Source of the DNA: Streptomyces fructofermentans
GTDB taxonomy: Bacteria; Actinomycetota; Actinomycetes; Streptomycetales; Streptomycetaceae
Length of the DNA stretch: 64,000 nucleotides
Assembly (NCBI RefSeq): GCF_014651055.1
Contig: NZ_BMWD01000002.1
Location: forward strand, 162,706 to 226,705
Direction: 5' to 3'
Shown: in pieces, positions 24,556-34,029 of the stretch
Layout: every line of letters begins with the position of its first letter
How positions within the stretch are numbered: the stretch's first letter is position 1
Translations under genes and position numbers: made by a program
Notes under the pieces: model-generated
Database searches by the model: none
What the model was told of the DNA's origin: nothing
The model's input: the letters and a program-made list of their open reading frames with translations, nothing else

Positions 24556-25490
24556 CGGGTCTCTCCTGGGGTAGTGGGTCCGAGGCACAGCGCGGCCGTG
24601 GGGCTCTGCAGCAGGGTGTGGACGAAGAGCAGGTCCGCCCCGTCCCGGTCCGCGGCGGCGATCCGGTGCGGGGTCAGCGAGTCGAAGTGCGCGCTGTCGC
24701 CCGGGCCGAGCACATGGGCCGTGTCGCCGAGGCGCAGCCGCAGCCGCCCATCGAGGACGTACAGCCACTCCTCCCCGGGGTGCACCCGCACGATGTCGCC
24801 CTGCGCCCCGTACGGCACGTGCACCCGCAGGGACTGCATCCCGCGGCCGGCCCCGCCGGCCTGCCAGTACGTCCAGCCGCCCGCCCTGGTCGGTTCCATG
24901 TCGGCGGCGCGCACCACGGCGTCCCGCTCGGCGGCCGTCTCACCGAGCAGTTCCGAGACGGTGGTCCCGTAGACCCGGGCCAGCGCGAGCAGCATCGGCA
25001 GCGAGGGCTGGCGCTGCCCGGTCTCCAGCCGTGACAGATGGGCGGGTGAGAGCCCGGCGGCGCGGGCCGCCGACTCCAGCGTCAGCCCGCCGCGGCGGCG
25101 CAGCGCGCGGAGCTGGGGGGCGACGGCGGGCAGCACGTCGGCCGCGCCGGACGCGGCTCCGGTGACGTACGGAGCCGGTGGCGCGGTACCGGGCCCGATC
25201 CCGGCTCCGGCGTGACCGCCGGCTTCGGGATCGGCTTCGGCTTCGGCTTCGGCTTCGGCTTCGGCTTCGGCTTCGGCTTCGAGATCGGAATCAGCTCCGG
25301 CTCCCGCTCCGGTCTCGGGATCAGCTCCGGCGTGTACGGAATCGCCGACCCCGGCGGAACCGCCGAGGTCGGGGTGAGGGTGGGTGCCGGGATCGGCGCC
25401 GGGTCCGGGGTCGGGCGCCGGGTCGTGAGGGTTCGCGGCCTGGGACGGGCCGGACCCCCGCGGCGGCCTCGTACCCTTTGAGGGGCTCAT
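24552..25490 (-). CDS. XRE family transcriptional regulator with cupin domain and Glu-Ala repeat tail
   Basis: A 312-aa regulator. Residues 1-125 are disordered and low complexity, including an (Glu-Ala)n run of about seventeen residues. An XRE HTH follows (LRALRRRGGLTLESAARAAG, then LSPAHLSRLETGQRQPS), then a cupin (WLYVLDGRLRLRLGD, LGPGDSAHFDSLTPHRI). The ATG at 25490 is 21 bases from the paired TTGCC-N5-GGCAA sites, which are its likely own operator. The gene lies 146 bases after the hopanoid operon, so it may report on or control membrane-lipid state; that link is only positional. Confidence 0.85.
   Translation of the reverse strand: MSPSKGTRPPRGSGPSQAANPHDPAPDPGPGADPGTHPHPDLGGSAGVGDSVHAGADPETGAGAGADSDLEAEAEAEAEAEAEAEADPEAGGHAGAGIGPGTAPPAPYVTGAASGAADVLPAVAPQLRALRRRGGLTLESAARAAGLSPAHLSRLETGQRQPSLPMLLALARVYGTTVSELLGETAAERDAVVRAADMEPTRAGGWTYWQAGGAGRGMQSLRVHVPYGAQGDIVRVHPGEEWLYVLDGRLRLRLGDTAHVLGPGDSAHFDSLTPHRIAAADRDGADLLFVHTLLQSPTAALCLGPTTPGETR
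25231..25281 (-). repeat. hexanucleotide microsatellite coding for (Glu-Ala)n
   Basis: Eight and a half perfect tandem copies of tcggct (plus strand) code for alternating Glu and Ala in the N-terminal tail of the XRE-cupin regulator. The unit is a multiple of three, so slippage changes tail length without breaking the frame. Confidence 0.85.
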
Positions 25491-25510
25491 ACCGTAGATT
25501 CAGCCAGAGC

Positions 25511-25547
25511 TTTGCCCGCGAGGCAAATTTCTTGCCTCTCGGGCAAA
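25511..25547 (-). promoter_or_regulatory. paired palindromic operator TTGCC-N5-GGCAA
   Basis: Two 15-bp palindromes, TTGCCcgcgaGGCAA (25512-25526) and TTGCCtctcgGGCAA (25532-25546), are exactly 20 bp apart centre to centre, and together form a larger near-perfect inverted repeat. They lie between hpnO and the XRE-cupin gene, 21 bases before the latter's ATG. Two dimers on one helix face are a typical repressor arrangement. Confidence 0.75.
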
Positions 25548-25636
25548 TCCCGAGCCGCCGCCCGGGACGCCCCCACGACAGCCTTGAACCACCCGAGGTC
25601 CGCGACGGGCCGCGCCGGCGCCACGGTCGGCGCCCG

Positions 25637-27034
25637 TCAGCGGTTGGCGACCGCCTGCTTCACCAGCGTCCTCCCGAAGTCCCACATCAGGCCGCCGCCG
25701 CTGTGGGCGTCGTCCATGACGGCGGTGAAGGCGTCCACGAACCGGTCGACGTCCCCCTCGTCCACGACCAGCGGCGGAATCAGCTTGATCACCTCCAGAT
25801 GGTCGCCGGAGACCTGGGTGAGGATCCGGTGCCGCTGGAGCAGCGGCACGACCACCATCTGTGCGAAGAGCCCCTTGCGCGCCGCCTGGAGCATCGCCCA
25901 CCGGCTGCGCAGTTTCAGCGAGGTGGGGCGGCCGAACTCGATGCCGATCATCAGCCCCCGGCCGCGCACGTCGCTCAGCAGCTCGTAGGTGTCCACGAGG
26001 GCCGCGAGCCGGGACTTCAGCCGCTCGCCCGTCGCGCGCACGCCCGCCACGATCTGCTCGTTCTCCATGACCGAGAGGACGGCCAGGCCCGCCGCCATGG
26101 CCTGCGCGTTGGCCCCGAAGCTCGCGGAGTGCACGAGCACGCGGTCCATCGAGGAGTAGACCTTCTTGAAGATCCAGTCCTTGCCGAGGGTGGCGCCCAC
26201 CGGCACATAGCCGCCGGACAGGGCCTTCGCCACGCACACCAGGTCGGGCTCGACGCCCTCCTCGTGCTGGTAGGCGTAGAAGTCGCCGGTCCGGCCGAGG
26301 CCGGTCTGCACCTCGTCCGCGATGAGCAGCGCCTTGTGCCGGTGCAGCAGTTCCTGGGCGGCGCGCAGGTACCCGGGCGGCGTCTCGTGCACCCCCTTGC
26401 CCTGGATCGGTTCGACGATCAGCGCGGCCACGTCGCCCTTCTTCAACTCCCGCGCCAGGGCGTCGAGATCGCCGAGCGGGACCGCGGTGTCGGGCAGCAG
26501 CGGCGCGAAGCCGTCCCGGAAGCCGTCCTCGCCGTTGACGGACAGCGAGCCGGTGGTCAGGCCGTGGAAGGCGTGCGGGCAGTAGAGGATCCTCGGCCGG
26601 CCGGTGGCGTACCGGGCGAACTTCAGCGCCGTCTCGACGGCCTCGGTGCCGCTGTTGCCGAAGAACACCCGGTCCAGGTGCGGGCTGTGCGTCAGCAGCC
26701 GCTCCGCCAGCAGCCCGGGCAGCGGCTGGCAGTCGAAGCGGGTGAGGTCGGCGAGTCCGGCGTCCAGGACGTCGTGCAGCGCCTTGCGGACGACGGGGTG
26801 ATGGCGGCCGAGGCCCATCACCCCGAACCCGGCGAGCATGTCCAGGTACTCGTTGCCGTCCGCGTCCCAGAAGTACGGGCCCTCGGCACGCTCGTAGACC
26901 TTGTCGAAGCCGATCGTGTGCAGCATGCGCGGCAGCTGGTGGTTCAGGTGCTTCGCGTGCAGCTCGTAGCGCTCGGCCCCCCGCTCGGCGAGCAGGCCCG
27001 CGAGATCGAACTCGGGCGGCTGGCTGGTGCTCAT
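25637..27034 (-). CDS. hpnO: class III aminotransferase, aminobacteriohopanetriol-forming (HpnO-like)
   Basis: A 465-aa PLP-dependent class III aminotransferase. Motifs: [18 protein letters not shown], the PLP-binding [12 protein letters not shown] and the Schiff-base lysine in [13 protein letters not shown]. In hopanoid clusters the enzyme at this place (HpnO) aminates the ribosyl/formyl-hopane intermediate to give aminobacteriohopanetriol. The N-terminal extension with [20 protein letters not shown] is characteristic of this group. ATG at 27034 overlaps the dxs stop (ATGA). It is the last gene of the operon. Confidence 0.85.
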   Translation of the reverse strand: MSTSQPPEFDLAGLLAERGAERYELHAKHLNHQLPRMLHTIGFDKVYERAEGPYFWDADGNEYLDMLAGFGVMGLGRHHPVVRKALHDVLDAGLADLTRFDCQPLPGLLAERLLTHSPHLDRVFFGNSGTEAVETALKFARYATGRPRILYCPHAFHGLTTGSLSVNGEDGFRDGFAPLLPDTAVPLGDLDALARELKKGDVAALIVEPIQGKGVHETPPGYLRAAQELLHRHKALLIADEVQTGLGRTGDFYAYQHEEGVEPDLVCVAKALSGGYVPVGATLGKDWIFKKVYSSMDRVLVHSASFGANAQAMAAGLAVLSVMENEQIVAGVRATGERLKSRLAALVDTYELLSDVRGRGLMIGIEFGRPTSLKLRSRWAMLQAARKGLFAQMVVVPLLQRHRILTQVSGDHLEVIKLIPPLVVDEGDVDRFVDAFTAVMDDAHSGGGLMWDFGRTLVKQAVANR

Positions 27035-28998
27035 TCCTGTTTCTCCTTGGACACGTGCTCCTTCGCGGCCCGCTTCCGGGCGGCGCGTTCCTCGCCCGCG
27101 GCTCCGGCCGCCGCGCCGGCCCGGCCCGCCCCGCCGGCGGCCAGGCTCGCGCTGATCCGCCCCGCGACCTCGACGGGCGTCAGCCCGATGTCTGCGAGCA
27201 CCTCGCCGCGCTTGGCGTGCGCGAGGAACTGCTCGGGAATGCCGAACCGCCGTACGGGCACGTCGACATCGGCGTCACCGAGGGCAAGCGCGACCGCCGC
27301 GCCCACACCGGAGGCCCGGCTGTTGTCCTCGACGACGGCGACCAGGCGGTGGTCCCTCGCGAGTGCCGGCAGCGCGGGGTCGACGGGCTTGACCCAGCGC
27401 GGGTCCACGACCGTGCAGTCGATGCCCCTGGCCTCCAGCAGCTCGGCCGCCTGGAGGCAGACGGGCGCCATCACGCCGACGGCGACGAGCAGCACCTCGG
27501 GCCGCTCCGCGCGGTGCAGCACGTCCATGCCGCCCACCCGGCCCACCGCCGGGAGCGCCGGTCCCACCGACTCCTTGGGGAAGCGGATCAGGGTCGGCGC
27601 GTCGTCCACCGCGACGGCCTCCCGCAACTGGGCCCGCAACTGGTCCGCGTCGCGCGGCGCCGCGATCCTGAGCCCCGGCACCACCTGGAGTACGGACAGG
27701 TCCCACATGCCGTTGTGGGAGGCGCCGTCGACGCCCGTGACCCCGGCGCGGTCCAGTACGAAGGTGACACCGCAGCGGTGCAGCGCGACGTCCATCAGCA
27801 GTTGGTCGAAGGCGCGGTTCAGGAAGGTCGCGTACACCGCGACCACCGGGTGCAGTCCGCCGGTCGCGAGCCCCGCCGCGGACACCGCGGCGTGCTGCTC
27901 GGCGATGCCCACGTCCCAGACCCGGTCGGGGAACCGCTCGGCGAACTTCCCGAGGCCCACCGGGTGCAGCATGGCCGCCGTGATGGCCACGACGTCCGCG
28001 CGCTCCTCGCCGATGAGGGCGATCTCGTCGCCGAACACCGAAGTCCAGGAAGGGCCGTTGGAGGGTGCCAGCGGCTCGCACGTGAGGGGGTCCATCACCC
28101 CGACGGTGTGGAACCGGTCCTCCTCGTGCGCGAGCGCGGGTTCGTATCCGCGTCCCTTCTCGGTCAGGCAGTGGATGAGCACGGGGCCGTGGAAGCGCTT
28201 CGCCCTGCGCAGCGCCGACTCGACGGCGCCCAGGTCGTGACCGTCGATGGGCCCCACGTACTTGAGCCCCAGGTCCTCGAACATGCCCTGCGGCGCGAAC
28301 GCGTCCTTGAACCCCTTCTTCGCGCCGTGCAGCGACTCGTAGACGGTGTTGCCCACGACGGGCGTGCGCTGCAGCACCTCCTTGCCCCACGCGAGGACCT
28401 TCTCGTAGCCGTCGGTGGTGCGCAGCGTCGCCAGGTGGTTGGCGAGCCCGCCGATGGTCGGCGAGTACGAGCGCTCGTTGTCGTTCACGACGATGATCAG
28501 CGGCCGGTCCTTGGCGGCCGCGATGTTGTTGAGCGCCTCCCAGGCCATGCCGCCGGTCAGCGCGCCGTCGCCGACCACCGCGACGACGTGCCCCTTCTCC
28601 CCCTGCACCTGGTGCGCCTTGGCCAGCCCGTCGGCCCAGCCGAGCGCGGTGGAGGCGTGGCTGTTCTCGATGACGTCGTGCTCGGACTCCTCGCGCGAGG
28701 GGTAGCCGGACAGGCCCCCCTTGCCGCGCAGCTTGGAGAAGTCCTGACGGCCTGTCAGAAGTTTGTGCACATAGCTCTGGTGGCCGGTGTCCCACAGAAT
28801 GCGGTCGACGGGCGACTCGAAGACCCGGTGGAGCGCGATGGACAGTTCCACCACCCCCAGGTTGGGGCCCAGATGCCCCCCGGTCCTGGCGACCGCGTGC
28901 ACCAGGAACTCCCGGATCTCGTCGGCCAGTCGACCGGTTTCCGCCTCGGACAGCGCCTTCAGGTCGCGTGGTCCCCGGATGCTCTCCAGAATCGTCAC
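27031..28998 (-). CDS. dxs: 1-deoxy-D-xylulose-5-phosphate synthase
   Basis: A 655-aa thiamine-diphosphate enzyme making DXP from pyruvate and glyceraldehyde-3-phosphate, the entry step of the MEP pathway. It has [30 protein letters not shown], the ThDP motif [16 protein letters not shown], and [15 protein letters not shown] with the catalytic Glu. Being inside the hopanoid operon suggests an additional, lipid-dedicated copy besides a housekeeping dxs elsewhere. The C-terminal 40 residues are Ala/Gly/Lys-rich and dispensable-looking. GTG at 28998 follows a gaggggg site. Confidence 0.95.
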   Translation of the reverse strand: MTILESIRGPRDLKALSEAETGRLADEIREFLVHAVARTGGHLGPNLGVVELSIALHRVFESPVDRILWDTGHQSYVHKLLTGRQDFSKLRGKGGLSGYPSREESEHDVIENSHASTALGWADGLAKAHQVQGEKGHVVAVVGDGALTGGMAWEALNNIAAAKDRPLIIVVNDNERSYSPTIGGLANHLATLRTTDGYEKVLAWGKEVLQRTPVVGNTVYESLHGAKKGFKDAFAPQGMFEDLGLKYVGPIDGHDLGAVESALRRAKRFHGPVLIHCLTEKGRGYEPALAHEEDRFHTVGVMDPLTCEPLAPSNGPSWTSVFGDEIALIGEERADVVAITAAMLHPVGLGKFAERFPDRVWDVGIAEQHAAVSAAGLATGGLHPVVAVYATFLNRAFDQLLMDVALHRCGVTFVLDRAGVTGVDGASHNGMWDLSVLQVVPGLRIAAPRDADQLRAQLREAVAVDDAPTLIRFPKESVGPALPAVGRVGGMDVLHRAERPEVLLVAVGVMAPVCLQAAELLEARGIDCTVVDPRWVKPVDPALPALARDHRLVAVVEDNSRASGVGAAVALALGDADVDVPVRRFGIPEQFLAHAKRGEVLADIGLTPVEVAGRISASLAAGGAGRAGAAAGAAGEERAARKRAAKEHVSKEKQE

Positions 28999-29028
28999 GC
29001 TCGGGCCCCCTCTCGGTCCGTGCTGCCT

Positions 29029-30210
29029 CTACCTCACAGTGACGGCGGGTTTCCCCGGCGCTGTGACCTGCGGCTCGCCCGAGGCGATGCCGTCCGCCCG
29101 CATCTGCTCGGCGATCTTCATCGCCTCGTCGATGAGGGTCTCCACGATCTTCGACTCGGGAACGGTCCTGATGACCTCGCCCTTCACGAAGATCTGCCCC
29201 TTGCCGTTGCCGGACGCGACCCCCAGGTCCGCCTCCCGCGCCTCTCCCGGCCCGTTGACGACGCAGCCCATGACCGCGACGCGCAGCGGGACCTCCATGC
29301 CCTCCAGCCCGGCCGTGACCTCGTCCGCCAGCTTGTAGACGTCGACCTGGGCGCGTCCGCAGGACGGGCAGGAGACGATCTCCAGACGGCGCTGCCGCAG
29401 CCCCAGTGACTCCAGGATCTGCATGCCGACCTTGATCTCCTCGGCGGGGGGAGCCGACAGGGAGACCCGGATGGTGTCGCCGATGCCCTCGCTGAGCAGC
29501 GCGCCGAAGGCGACGGCGGACTTGATGGTGCCCTGGAACGCGGGGCCCGCCTCGGTCACACCGAGGTGCAGCGGATAGTCGCACTGCGCCGCCAACTGCC
29601 GGTAGGCGTTGACCATCACGACCGGGTCGTTGTGCTTGACCGAGATCTTGATGTCACGGAAGTCGTGCTCCTCGAAGAGGGACGCCTCCCACAACGCCGA
29701 CTCCACCAGCGCCTCCGGCGTGGCCTTCCCGTACTTCTGCAGCAGACGCCGGTCCAGCGAGCCCGCGTTCACCCCGATCCGGATCGGGGTGCCGGCGTCC
29801 TTCGCCGCCCGCGCGATCTCCTTCACCTGGTCGTCGAACTGCTTGATGTTGCCCGGGTTGACCCGCACGGCCGCGCAGCCCGCGTCGATCGCGGCGAACA
29901 CGTACTTCGGCTGGAAATGGATGTCCGCGATCACCGGGATCTGCGACTTGCGCGCGATCGTCGCGAGCGCGTCCGCGTCGTCCTGCGTCGGACACGCCAC
30001 CCGCACGATCTGGCAGCCCGACGCCGTCAGCTCGGCGATCTGCTGCAGCGTGGCACCGATGTCCGACGTACGCGTCGTCGTCATCGACTGCACCGACACG
30101 GGCGCCCCGCCGCCGACCGCCACCGGTCCGACCTCGATCCGCCGCGACACGCGGCGTTCCGCGATCGGCCGGGCCAGCACCTCGGGGAGGCCCAGGGAGA
30201 TGGCGGTCAC
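29029..30210 (-). CDS. ispG: flavodoxin-dependent (E)-4-hydroxy-3-methylbut-2-enyl-diphosphate synthase
   Basis: A 393-aa iron-sulfur enzyme (GcpE) converting MEcPP to HMBPP in the MEP pathway. The TIM-barrel half shows [16 protein letters not shown] and [15 protein letters not shown], and the cluster domain shows SCPSCGR and [10 protein letters not shown], giving the three 4Fe-4S cysteines. Like dxs it is encoded inside the hopanoid operon, so it is probably a second copy that supports hopanoid synthesis. GTG at 30210 is five bases after the hpnH stop. Confidence 0.95.
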   Translation of the reverse strand: MTAISLGLPEVLARPIAERRVSRRIEVGPVAVGGGAPVSVQSMTTTRTSDIGATLQQIAELTASGCQIVRVACPTQDDADALATIARKSQIPVIADIHFQPKYVFAAIDAGCAAVRVNPGNIKQFDDQVKEIARAAKDAGTPIRIGVNAGSLDRRLLQKYGKATPEALVESALWEASLFEEHDFRDIKISVKHNDPVVMVNAYRQLAAQCDYPLHLGVTEAGPAFQGTIKSAVAFGALLSEGIGDTIRVSLSAPPAEEIKVGMQILESLGLRQRRLEIVSCPSCGRAQVDVYKLADEVTAGLEGMEVPLRVAVMGCVVNGPGEAREADLGVASGNGKGQIFVKGEVIRTVPESKIVETLIDEAMKIAEQMRADGIASGEPQVTAPGKPAVTVR

Positions 30211-30214
30211 GCCG

Positions 30215-31237
30215 TCACCCGCGGCTTCCGGAGACCGTCTCGCGGGCCGCCCGCAGGGACTCCTTCAGGGAACCCATGGTGGCCAGGACCGCGGTCGGCT
30301 CGTAGCCGCAGTGCGCCATGCAGTTCGCGCAGCGCGGGTCCTTCCCCCGGCCGTAGGAGTCCCAGTCGGTCTCCTCGATGAGCTTCTTGTACGTCGTGAC
30401 GTACCCGTCGCTCATCAGGTAGCAGGGCCGCTGCCAGCCGAAGAGCGAGTAGTTCGGGATCGCCCACGCCGTGCACGGGAAGTCGACCTTGCCCTCCAGG
30501 AAGTCCAGGAAGAGCGGCGAGTGGTTGAGCCGCCAGCGCAGCCGGTTGCCGCCGGCGAAGGCCTTCTTGAACAGTTCCCTGGTCTGTTCGACACCCAGGA
30601 AGTGCTCCTGGTCGGGGGCCTTCTCGTAGGCATAGGCGGGCGAGATCATCATCTCGTCGACCTTGAGGTCGTCGTTGAGGAAGTTGAGCACCTCGATGAT
30701 GGTCTGCGGGGTGTCCGTGTTGAAGAAGGTCGAGTTGGTGGTCACCCGGAAGCCGCGCTTCTTGGCCTCCTTGATGGCCGCCACGGCCTCGTCGAACACA
30801 CCCTCCTTCGCCACGGACTCGTCGTGCCGCTCGCGCAGCCCGTCGATGTGCACGGCGAACGCGAAGTAGGGCGACGGCGTGAACTTGTCCATCTTCTTGC
30901 GCAGCAGCATGGCGTTGGTGCACAGGAAGACGTACTTCTTCCGTGCCACCAACTGCCGCACGATCTCGTCGATGTGAGGATGCATCAGGGGCTCGCCGCC
31001 GGCGATGGACACCATCGGCGCGCCCGATTCGAGCACCGCGCCCACGGCCTGGGCCACCGGCATGCGCTGCTTGAGCACACCGGCCGGGTGCTGGATCTTC
31101 CCGCATCCCTCGCACGCGAGGTTGCAGGCGTAGAGCGGCTCCAGTTCGACGATCAGCGGAAACTTGTCCCGCTTGCGGAGCTTCTGTTCAAAGAGATACG
31201 TCGCGACCTTGATGGTCTGGCGGAGCGGCATGGCCAT
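30215..31237 (-). CDS. hpnH: adenosyl-hopene transferase HpnH (radical SAM)
   Basis: A 340-aa radical SAM protein that joins the 5'-deoxyadenosyl group to diploptene to make adenosylhopane, first step of C35 side-chain extension. The cluster motif CxxxCxxC is C38-NLA-C42-EG-C45. The [11 protein letters not shown] segment is the SAM-binding loop, and a second Cys-rich region [12 protein letters not shown] lies near the C-terminus as in other HpnH. ATG at 31237 follows ggagg by eight bases; an upstream in-frame start is less likely. Confidence 0.95.
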   Translation of the reverse strand: MAMPLRQTIKVATYLFEQKLRKRDKFPLIVELEPLYACNLACEGCGKIQHPAGVLKQRMPVAQAVGAVLESGAPMVSIAGGEPLMHPHIDEIVRQLVARKKYVFLCTNAMLLRKKMDKFTPSPYFAFAVHIDGLRERHDESVAKEGVFDEAVAAIKEAKKRGFRVTTNSTFFNTDTPQTIIEVLNFLNDDLKVDEMMISPAYAYEKAPDQEHFLGVEQTRELFKKAFAGGNRLRWRLNHSPLFLDFLEGKVDFPCTAWAIPNYSLFGWQRPCYLMSDGYVTTYKKLIEETDWDSYGRGKDPRCANCMAHCGYEPTAVLATMGSLKESLRAARETVSGSRG

Positions 31238-31242
31238 CTGGC

Positions 31243-31887
31243 TCACCTCCGAGGGAGCAGCAAAGAACGGTGCCATTCATGGAAAGCAGGAAGAACGGCA
31301 CGAAGAACGCGGAAAGCCGATATTCCACCGCGTACCGTGCCGATCCGGACCAGTTCATGTTCTGGAGCGTCCACGACCACCCGGACGGCCGCAACCGGGC
31401 GGACGCCCGCCCTGACGGCGCTGCGGAGCGTGGCCGCCGACTCCATGTCGACCGCGATCGCGCCGGTCGCGAGCAGCTCGGACCGCTCGTGACCGCGGAC
31501 GACATGATCGGAGCCGGTCAGCGGCCCCGTGTGGACGGTGCGCCCGGGAGCGGCACGCACCAGTGCCTCGACCAGGAATCCGGCGCCCACGCACGGTGTG
31601 ACGCCCTGCGGGTCCCGGGTCTCCTCGGCGACGACCAGGTCCCCGGGGTGCATGCCCGGGGCCAGCCCGGCGCAGAAGCCCGTGGCCAGCACCGCCGCCC
31701 CGCCGAGCGCGGGTGAGGCGAGCGCACGGGTCACGGCACGTTCGGCCGACTGGGGGCCCATGCCCGTGCGGAGCAGGGTGACCGGGCCTCCGGCACCGCC
31801 CCGGTCGCCGCCGGTGCGCAGGGCGAGGTGCTCGATGCCGAGCGCACAGGCGATCAGCAGCGGTACGGCGCCCGGCGCCGTGCTCAT
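31243..31887 (-). CDS. hpnG: hopanoid nucleoside phosphorylase HpnG
   Basis: A 214-aa protein of the PNP/MTA-phosphorylase superfamily. It removes adenine from adenosylhopane, giving phosphoribosyl/ribosyl-hopane. Visible features: VTLLRTGMGPQSAERAVTRA phosphate-loop region, ATGFCAGLAPGMHPGDLVVA and AVDMESAATLRSAVRAG, the conserved ribose-binding Met-Glu motif. ATG at 31887 overlaps the shc stop by ATGA. The next gene downstream, hpnH, encodes the previous pathway step. Confidence 0.88.
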   Translation of the reverse strand: MSTAPGAVPLLIACALGIEHLALRTGGDRGGAGGPVTLLRTGMGPQSAERAVTRALASPALGGAAVLATGFCAGLAPGMHPGDLVVAEETRDPQGVTPCVGAGFLVEALVRAAPGRTVHTGPLTGSDHVVRGHERSELLATGAIAVDMESAATLRSAVRAGVRPVAAVRVVVDAPEHELVRIGTVRGGISAFRVLRAVLPAFHEWHRSLLLPRR

Positions 31888-33902
31888 CGGCCCGACCTGC
31901 CGAAGGAGCCGAGCCGTCCGGCGAGCGGTTCGCCGTGCACGTACCGGCCGAGCGCGGTCAGCGGGAAGACCTGCCGGTAGAGGTGGTAATTGATCGAGAA
32001 GTCCCAGGGGAACCCGGTCCCGGTGAAGTACGGCTCGTCCCAGGAGCCGTCCGCCGACTGGGTGGCCGCCAGCCAGGAGACGGCGCGCTCCACCGCCTTG
32101 GACTCCCGCTCCCCGGCCGCCAGCAGCGCGAGCAGCGCCCAGGCGGTCTGCGAGGCGGTCGAGGCGCCGCGCCCGCTCCACTCGGCCGCGTCGTCGTAGG
32201 AGCGCAGGTCCTCGCCCCAGCCGCCGTCGTCGTTCTGCACGGTCTCCAGCCAGGCCACGGACCGGCGGATCGCGGGATGCGAGCCGGGCAGTCCGGCGGC
32301 CACCAGCGCGGGCACCACCGACCCCGTTCCGTAGACGTAGTTGACGCCCCAGCGCCCGAACCAGGAGCCGTTGGCCTCCTGTTCGGCGAGCAGCCACTCG
32401 ATGCCCCGTCGGGTGCGGGGATCGTGGGCGAGCCCTTCGGCGGCCAGCATCTCCACGACGTGCGCGGTGACGTCCGCGGACGGCGGGTCGATGACCTCGC
32501 CGAAGTCGCAGAACGGCAGCCGGTTGGGGAAGGGGCTGGTGTTGTCGACGTCGAAGGCGCCCCACCCGCCGTTCTTCGACTGCATGCCCAGAGTCCAGCG
32601 CACCCCGCGCCCGATGGCCTTGTCGAGCCGCTCCGGGTCGTGGTGCTTGACGCGGCGCAGCGCGAGCGCCACCTCCGCGGTGTCGTCGATGTCCGGGTAG
32701 TTGTCGTTGTGGAACTCGAACGCCCAGCCACCGGGCGGCAGTCCGGGTCGTTTGACCGCCCAGTCGCCGGGGCGGACGATCTCCTCCCCCAGCATCCAGT
32801 CCGCGGCCTTGACCAGCTGCGGATGGTCGGCGGGCAGCCCCGCGTCGGCGAGTGCGATGGTCGCGAGGCAGGTGTCCCACACCGGCGACTGGCAGGCCTC
32901 GATCATCCGGGCCCCGTCCTCGCGCCAGATGGCGAACCGGTCCAGGGACTCCAGCCCGGCGCGCATCACCGGGTGCTCGAGGTCGTAGCCGAGCAGGTGC
33001 AGCGCGATGACGGAGTACACGGCGGGCGGTTGGATGCCGCCCCAGCAGCCGTCGTTCTCCTGCCGCTCGATGATCCAGCGGGCGGCGGTGTTCATCGCGG
33101 CCCTGCGCAGCGGCCCGGGTGCGACCTTGCGGTAGGCGTGCAGCGCCCTGTCGAGCCGCTGGAAGGCGCCGTCCCAACTCGCCACGGGTGCCAGGGGCCT
33201 GACGGGGCTGGGGTCGGCGGGATCGGCGTGCAGTTCGTCGAGCGCGAACGGCGCGGGTCTCACCGGCCGCTTGGCCGAGACCACGGTGAGCGGCACGATC
33301 GTCTGGCGGGCCCAGCACCCGAAGTCGTAGATGTTGAGCGGGACCCACTTCGGGAGGTAGATCAGCTCGGGCGGCAGCTCGGGCAGGTCGTCCCACTTCC
33401 ACCAGCCGAACAGGGCGAGCCAGATCCGGGTGAAGACCCGGGCCGAGGCGATGCCGCCCTGGTCGCGGACCCACGCGGACGCGCGCGCCATGTGCGGCTC
33501 GTCCGGGGCGTCCCCGGCCAGCCGCAGGGCGACGTACGCCTCGATGGTGGTGGAGAGTGCGCCCGGCCCGCCGAAGAAGGTGGCCCAGGTGCCGTCCTCG
33601 CGCTGTTCGCCGCGGATGAAGAGCGCGGCGGCCCGGGTGGTCGACTCGTCGCGGATGCCGAGGAACTGACGGAGCAACAGGTCTTCGGCGTCCATCGTGA
33701 CGTTGGTCTCGAGGTCGCCCTTCCACCAGCCCTCGGCGTCCTGCGAGGCGAGCAGGAAGTCGGTGGCACGCTGTATGGCGTGCGCCGCGACGTCTCGGAC
33801 ATCGGCCGTGCCGGCCGCCGCGGAGGTTGTCGTGTCGGTTTCGCTGGCCGAGGCAGCGCGGGGCGGCAGGGCTCCGGTGCTTCCGTCGGTCGTCGCTGTC
33901 AT
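31884..33902 (-). CDS. shc: squalene-hopene cyclase
   Basis: A 672-aa terpene cyclase that turns squalene into hopene/hopanol. The catalytic DxDD motif is Asp404-Ile-Asp406-Asp407 in NYPDIDDTAEVALAL. Several QW repeats are visible (QDAEGWW, QREDGTW, QENDGCWGG, QSKNGGWGA, QNDDGGWGE, QSADGSW). The first 35 residues are a Ser/Thr/Ala-rich tail. The protein is a monotopic membrane enzyme. The ATG at 33902 follows aagggg by five bases. It is the central gene of the operon, 127 bases after the polyprenyl synthase gene. Confidence 0.97.
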   Translation of the reverse strand: MTATTDGSTGALPPRAASASETDTTTSAAAGTADVRDVAAHAIQRATDFLLASQDAEGWWKGDLETNVTMDAEDLLLRQFLGIRDESTTRAAALFIRGEQREDGTWATFFGGPGALSTTIEAYVALRLAGDAPDEPHMARASAWVRDQGGIASARVFTRIWLALFGWWKWDDLPELPPELIYLPKWVPLNIYDFGCWARQTIVPLTVVSAKRPVRPAPFALDELHADPADPSPVRPLAPVASWDGAFQRLDRALHAYRKVAPGPLRRAAMNTAARWIIERQENDGCWGGIQPPAVYSVIALHLLGYDLEHPVMRAGLESLDRFAIWREDGARMIEACQSPVWDTCLATIALADAGLPADHPQLVKAADWMLGEEIVRPGDWAVKRPGLPPGGWAFEFHNDNYPDIDDTAEVALALRRVKHHDPERLDKAIGRGVRWTLGMQSKNGGWGAFDVDNTSPFPNRLPFCDFGEVIDPPSADVTAHVVEMLAAEGLAHDPRTRRGIEWLLAEQEANGSWFGRWGVNYVYGTGSVVPALVAAGLPGSHPAIRRSVAWLETVQNDDGGWGEDLRSYDDAAEWSGRGASTASQTAWALLALLAAGERESKAVERAVSWLAATQSADGSWDEPYFTGTGFPWDFSINYHLYRQVFPLTALGRYVHGEPLAGRLGSFGRSGR

Positions 33903-34029
33903 GGCTTCCCCTTCGTGCAGGATGTCGTCTGCTGTGGGTCCGCCGTCGGCCGGTGCGTTCGTTCGGATGGGTCCCCCGAGGGGGAGGCACCGGCCGGCGA
34001 CTACGCGAGGTTTATTCGACCGATAGTGA

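Noticed and set aside
25178-28240. 1020-codon plus-strand frame antisense to hpnO and dxs
   Set aside because: Arg/His-rich low-information translation typical of an antisense frame in GC-rich DNA; the minus-strand genes have clear domains.
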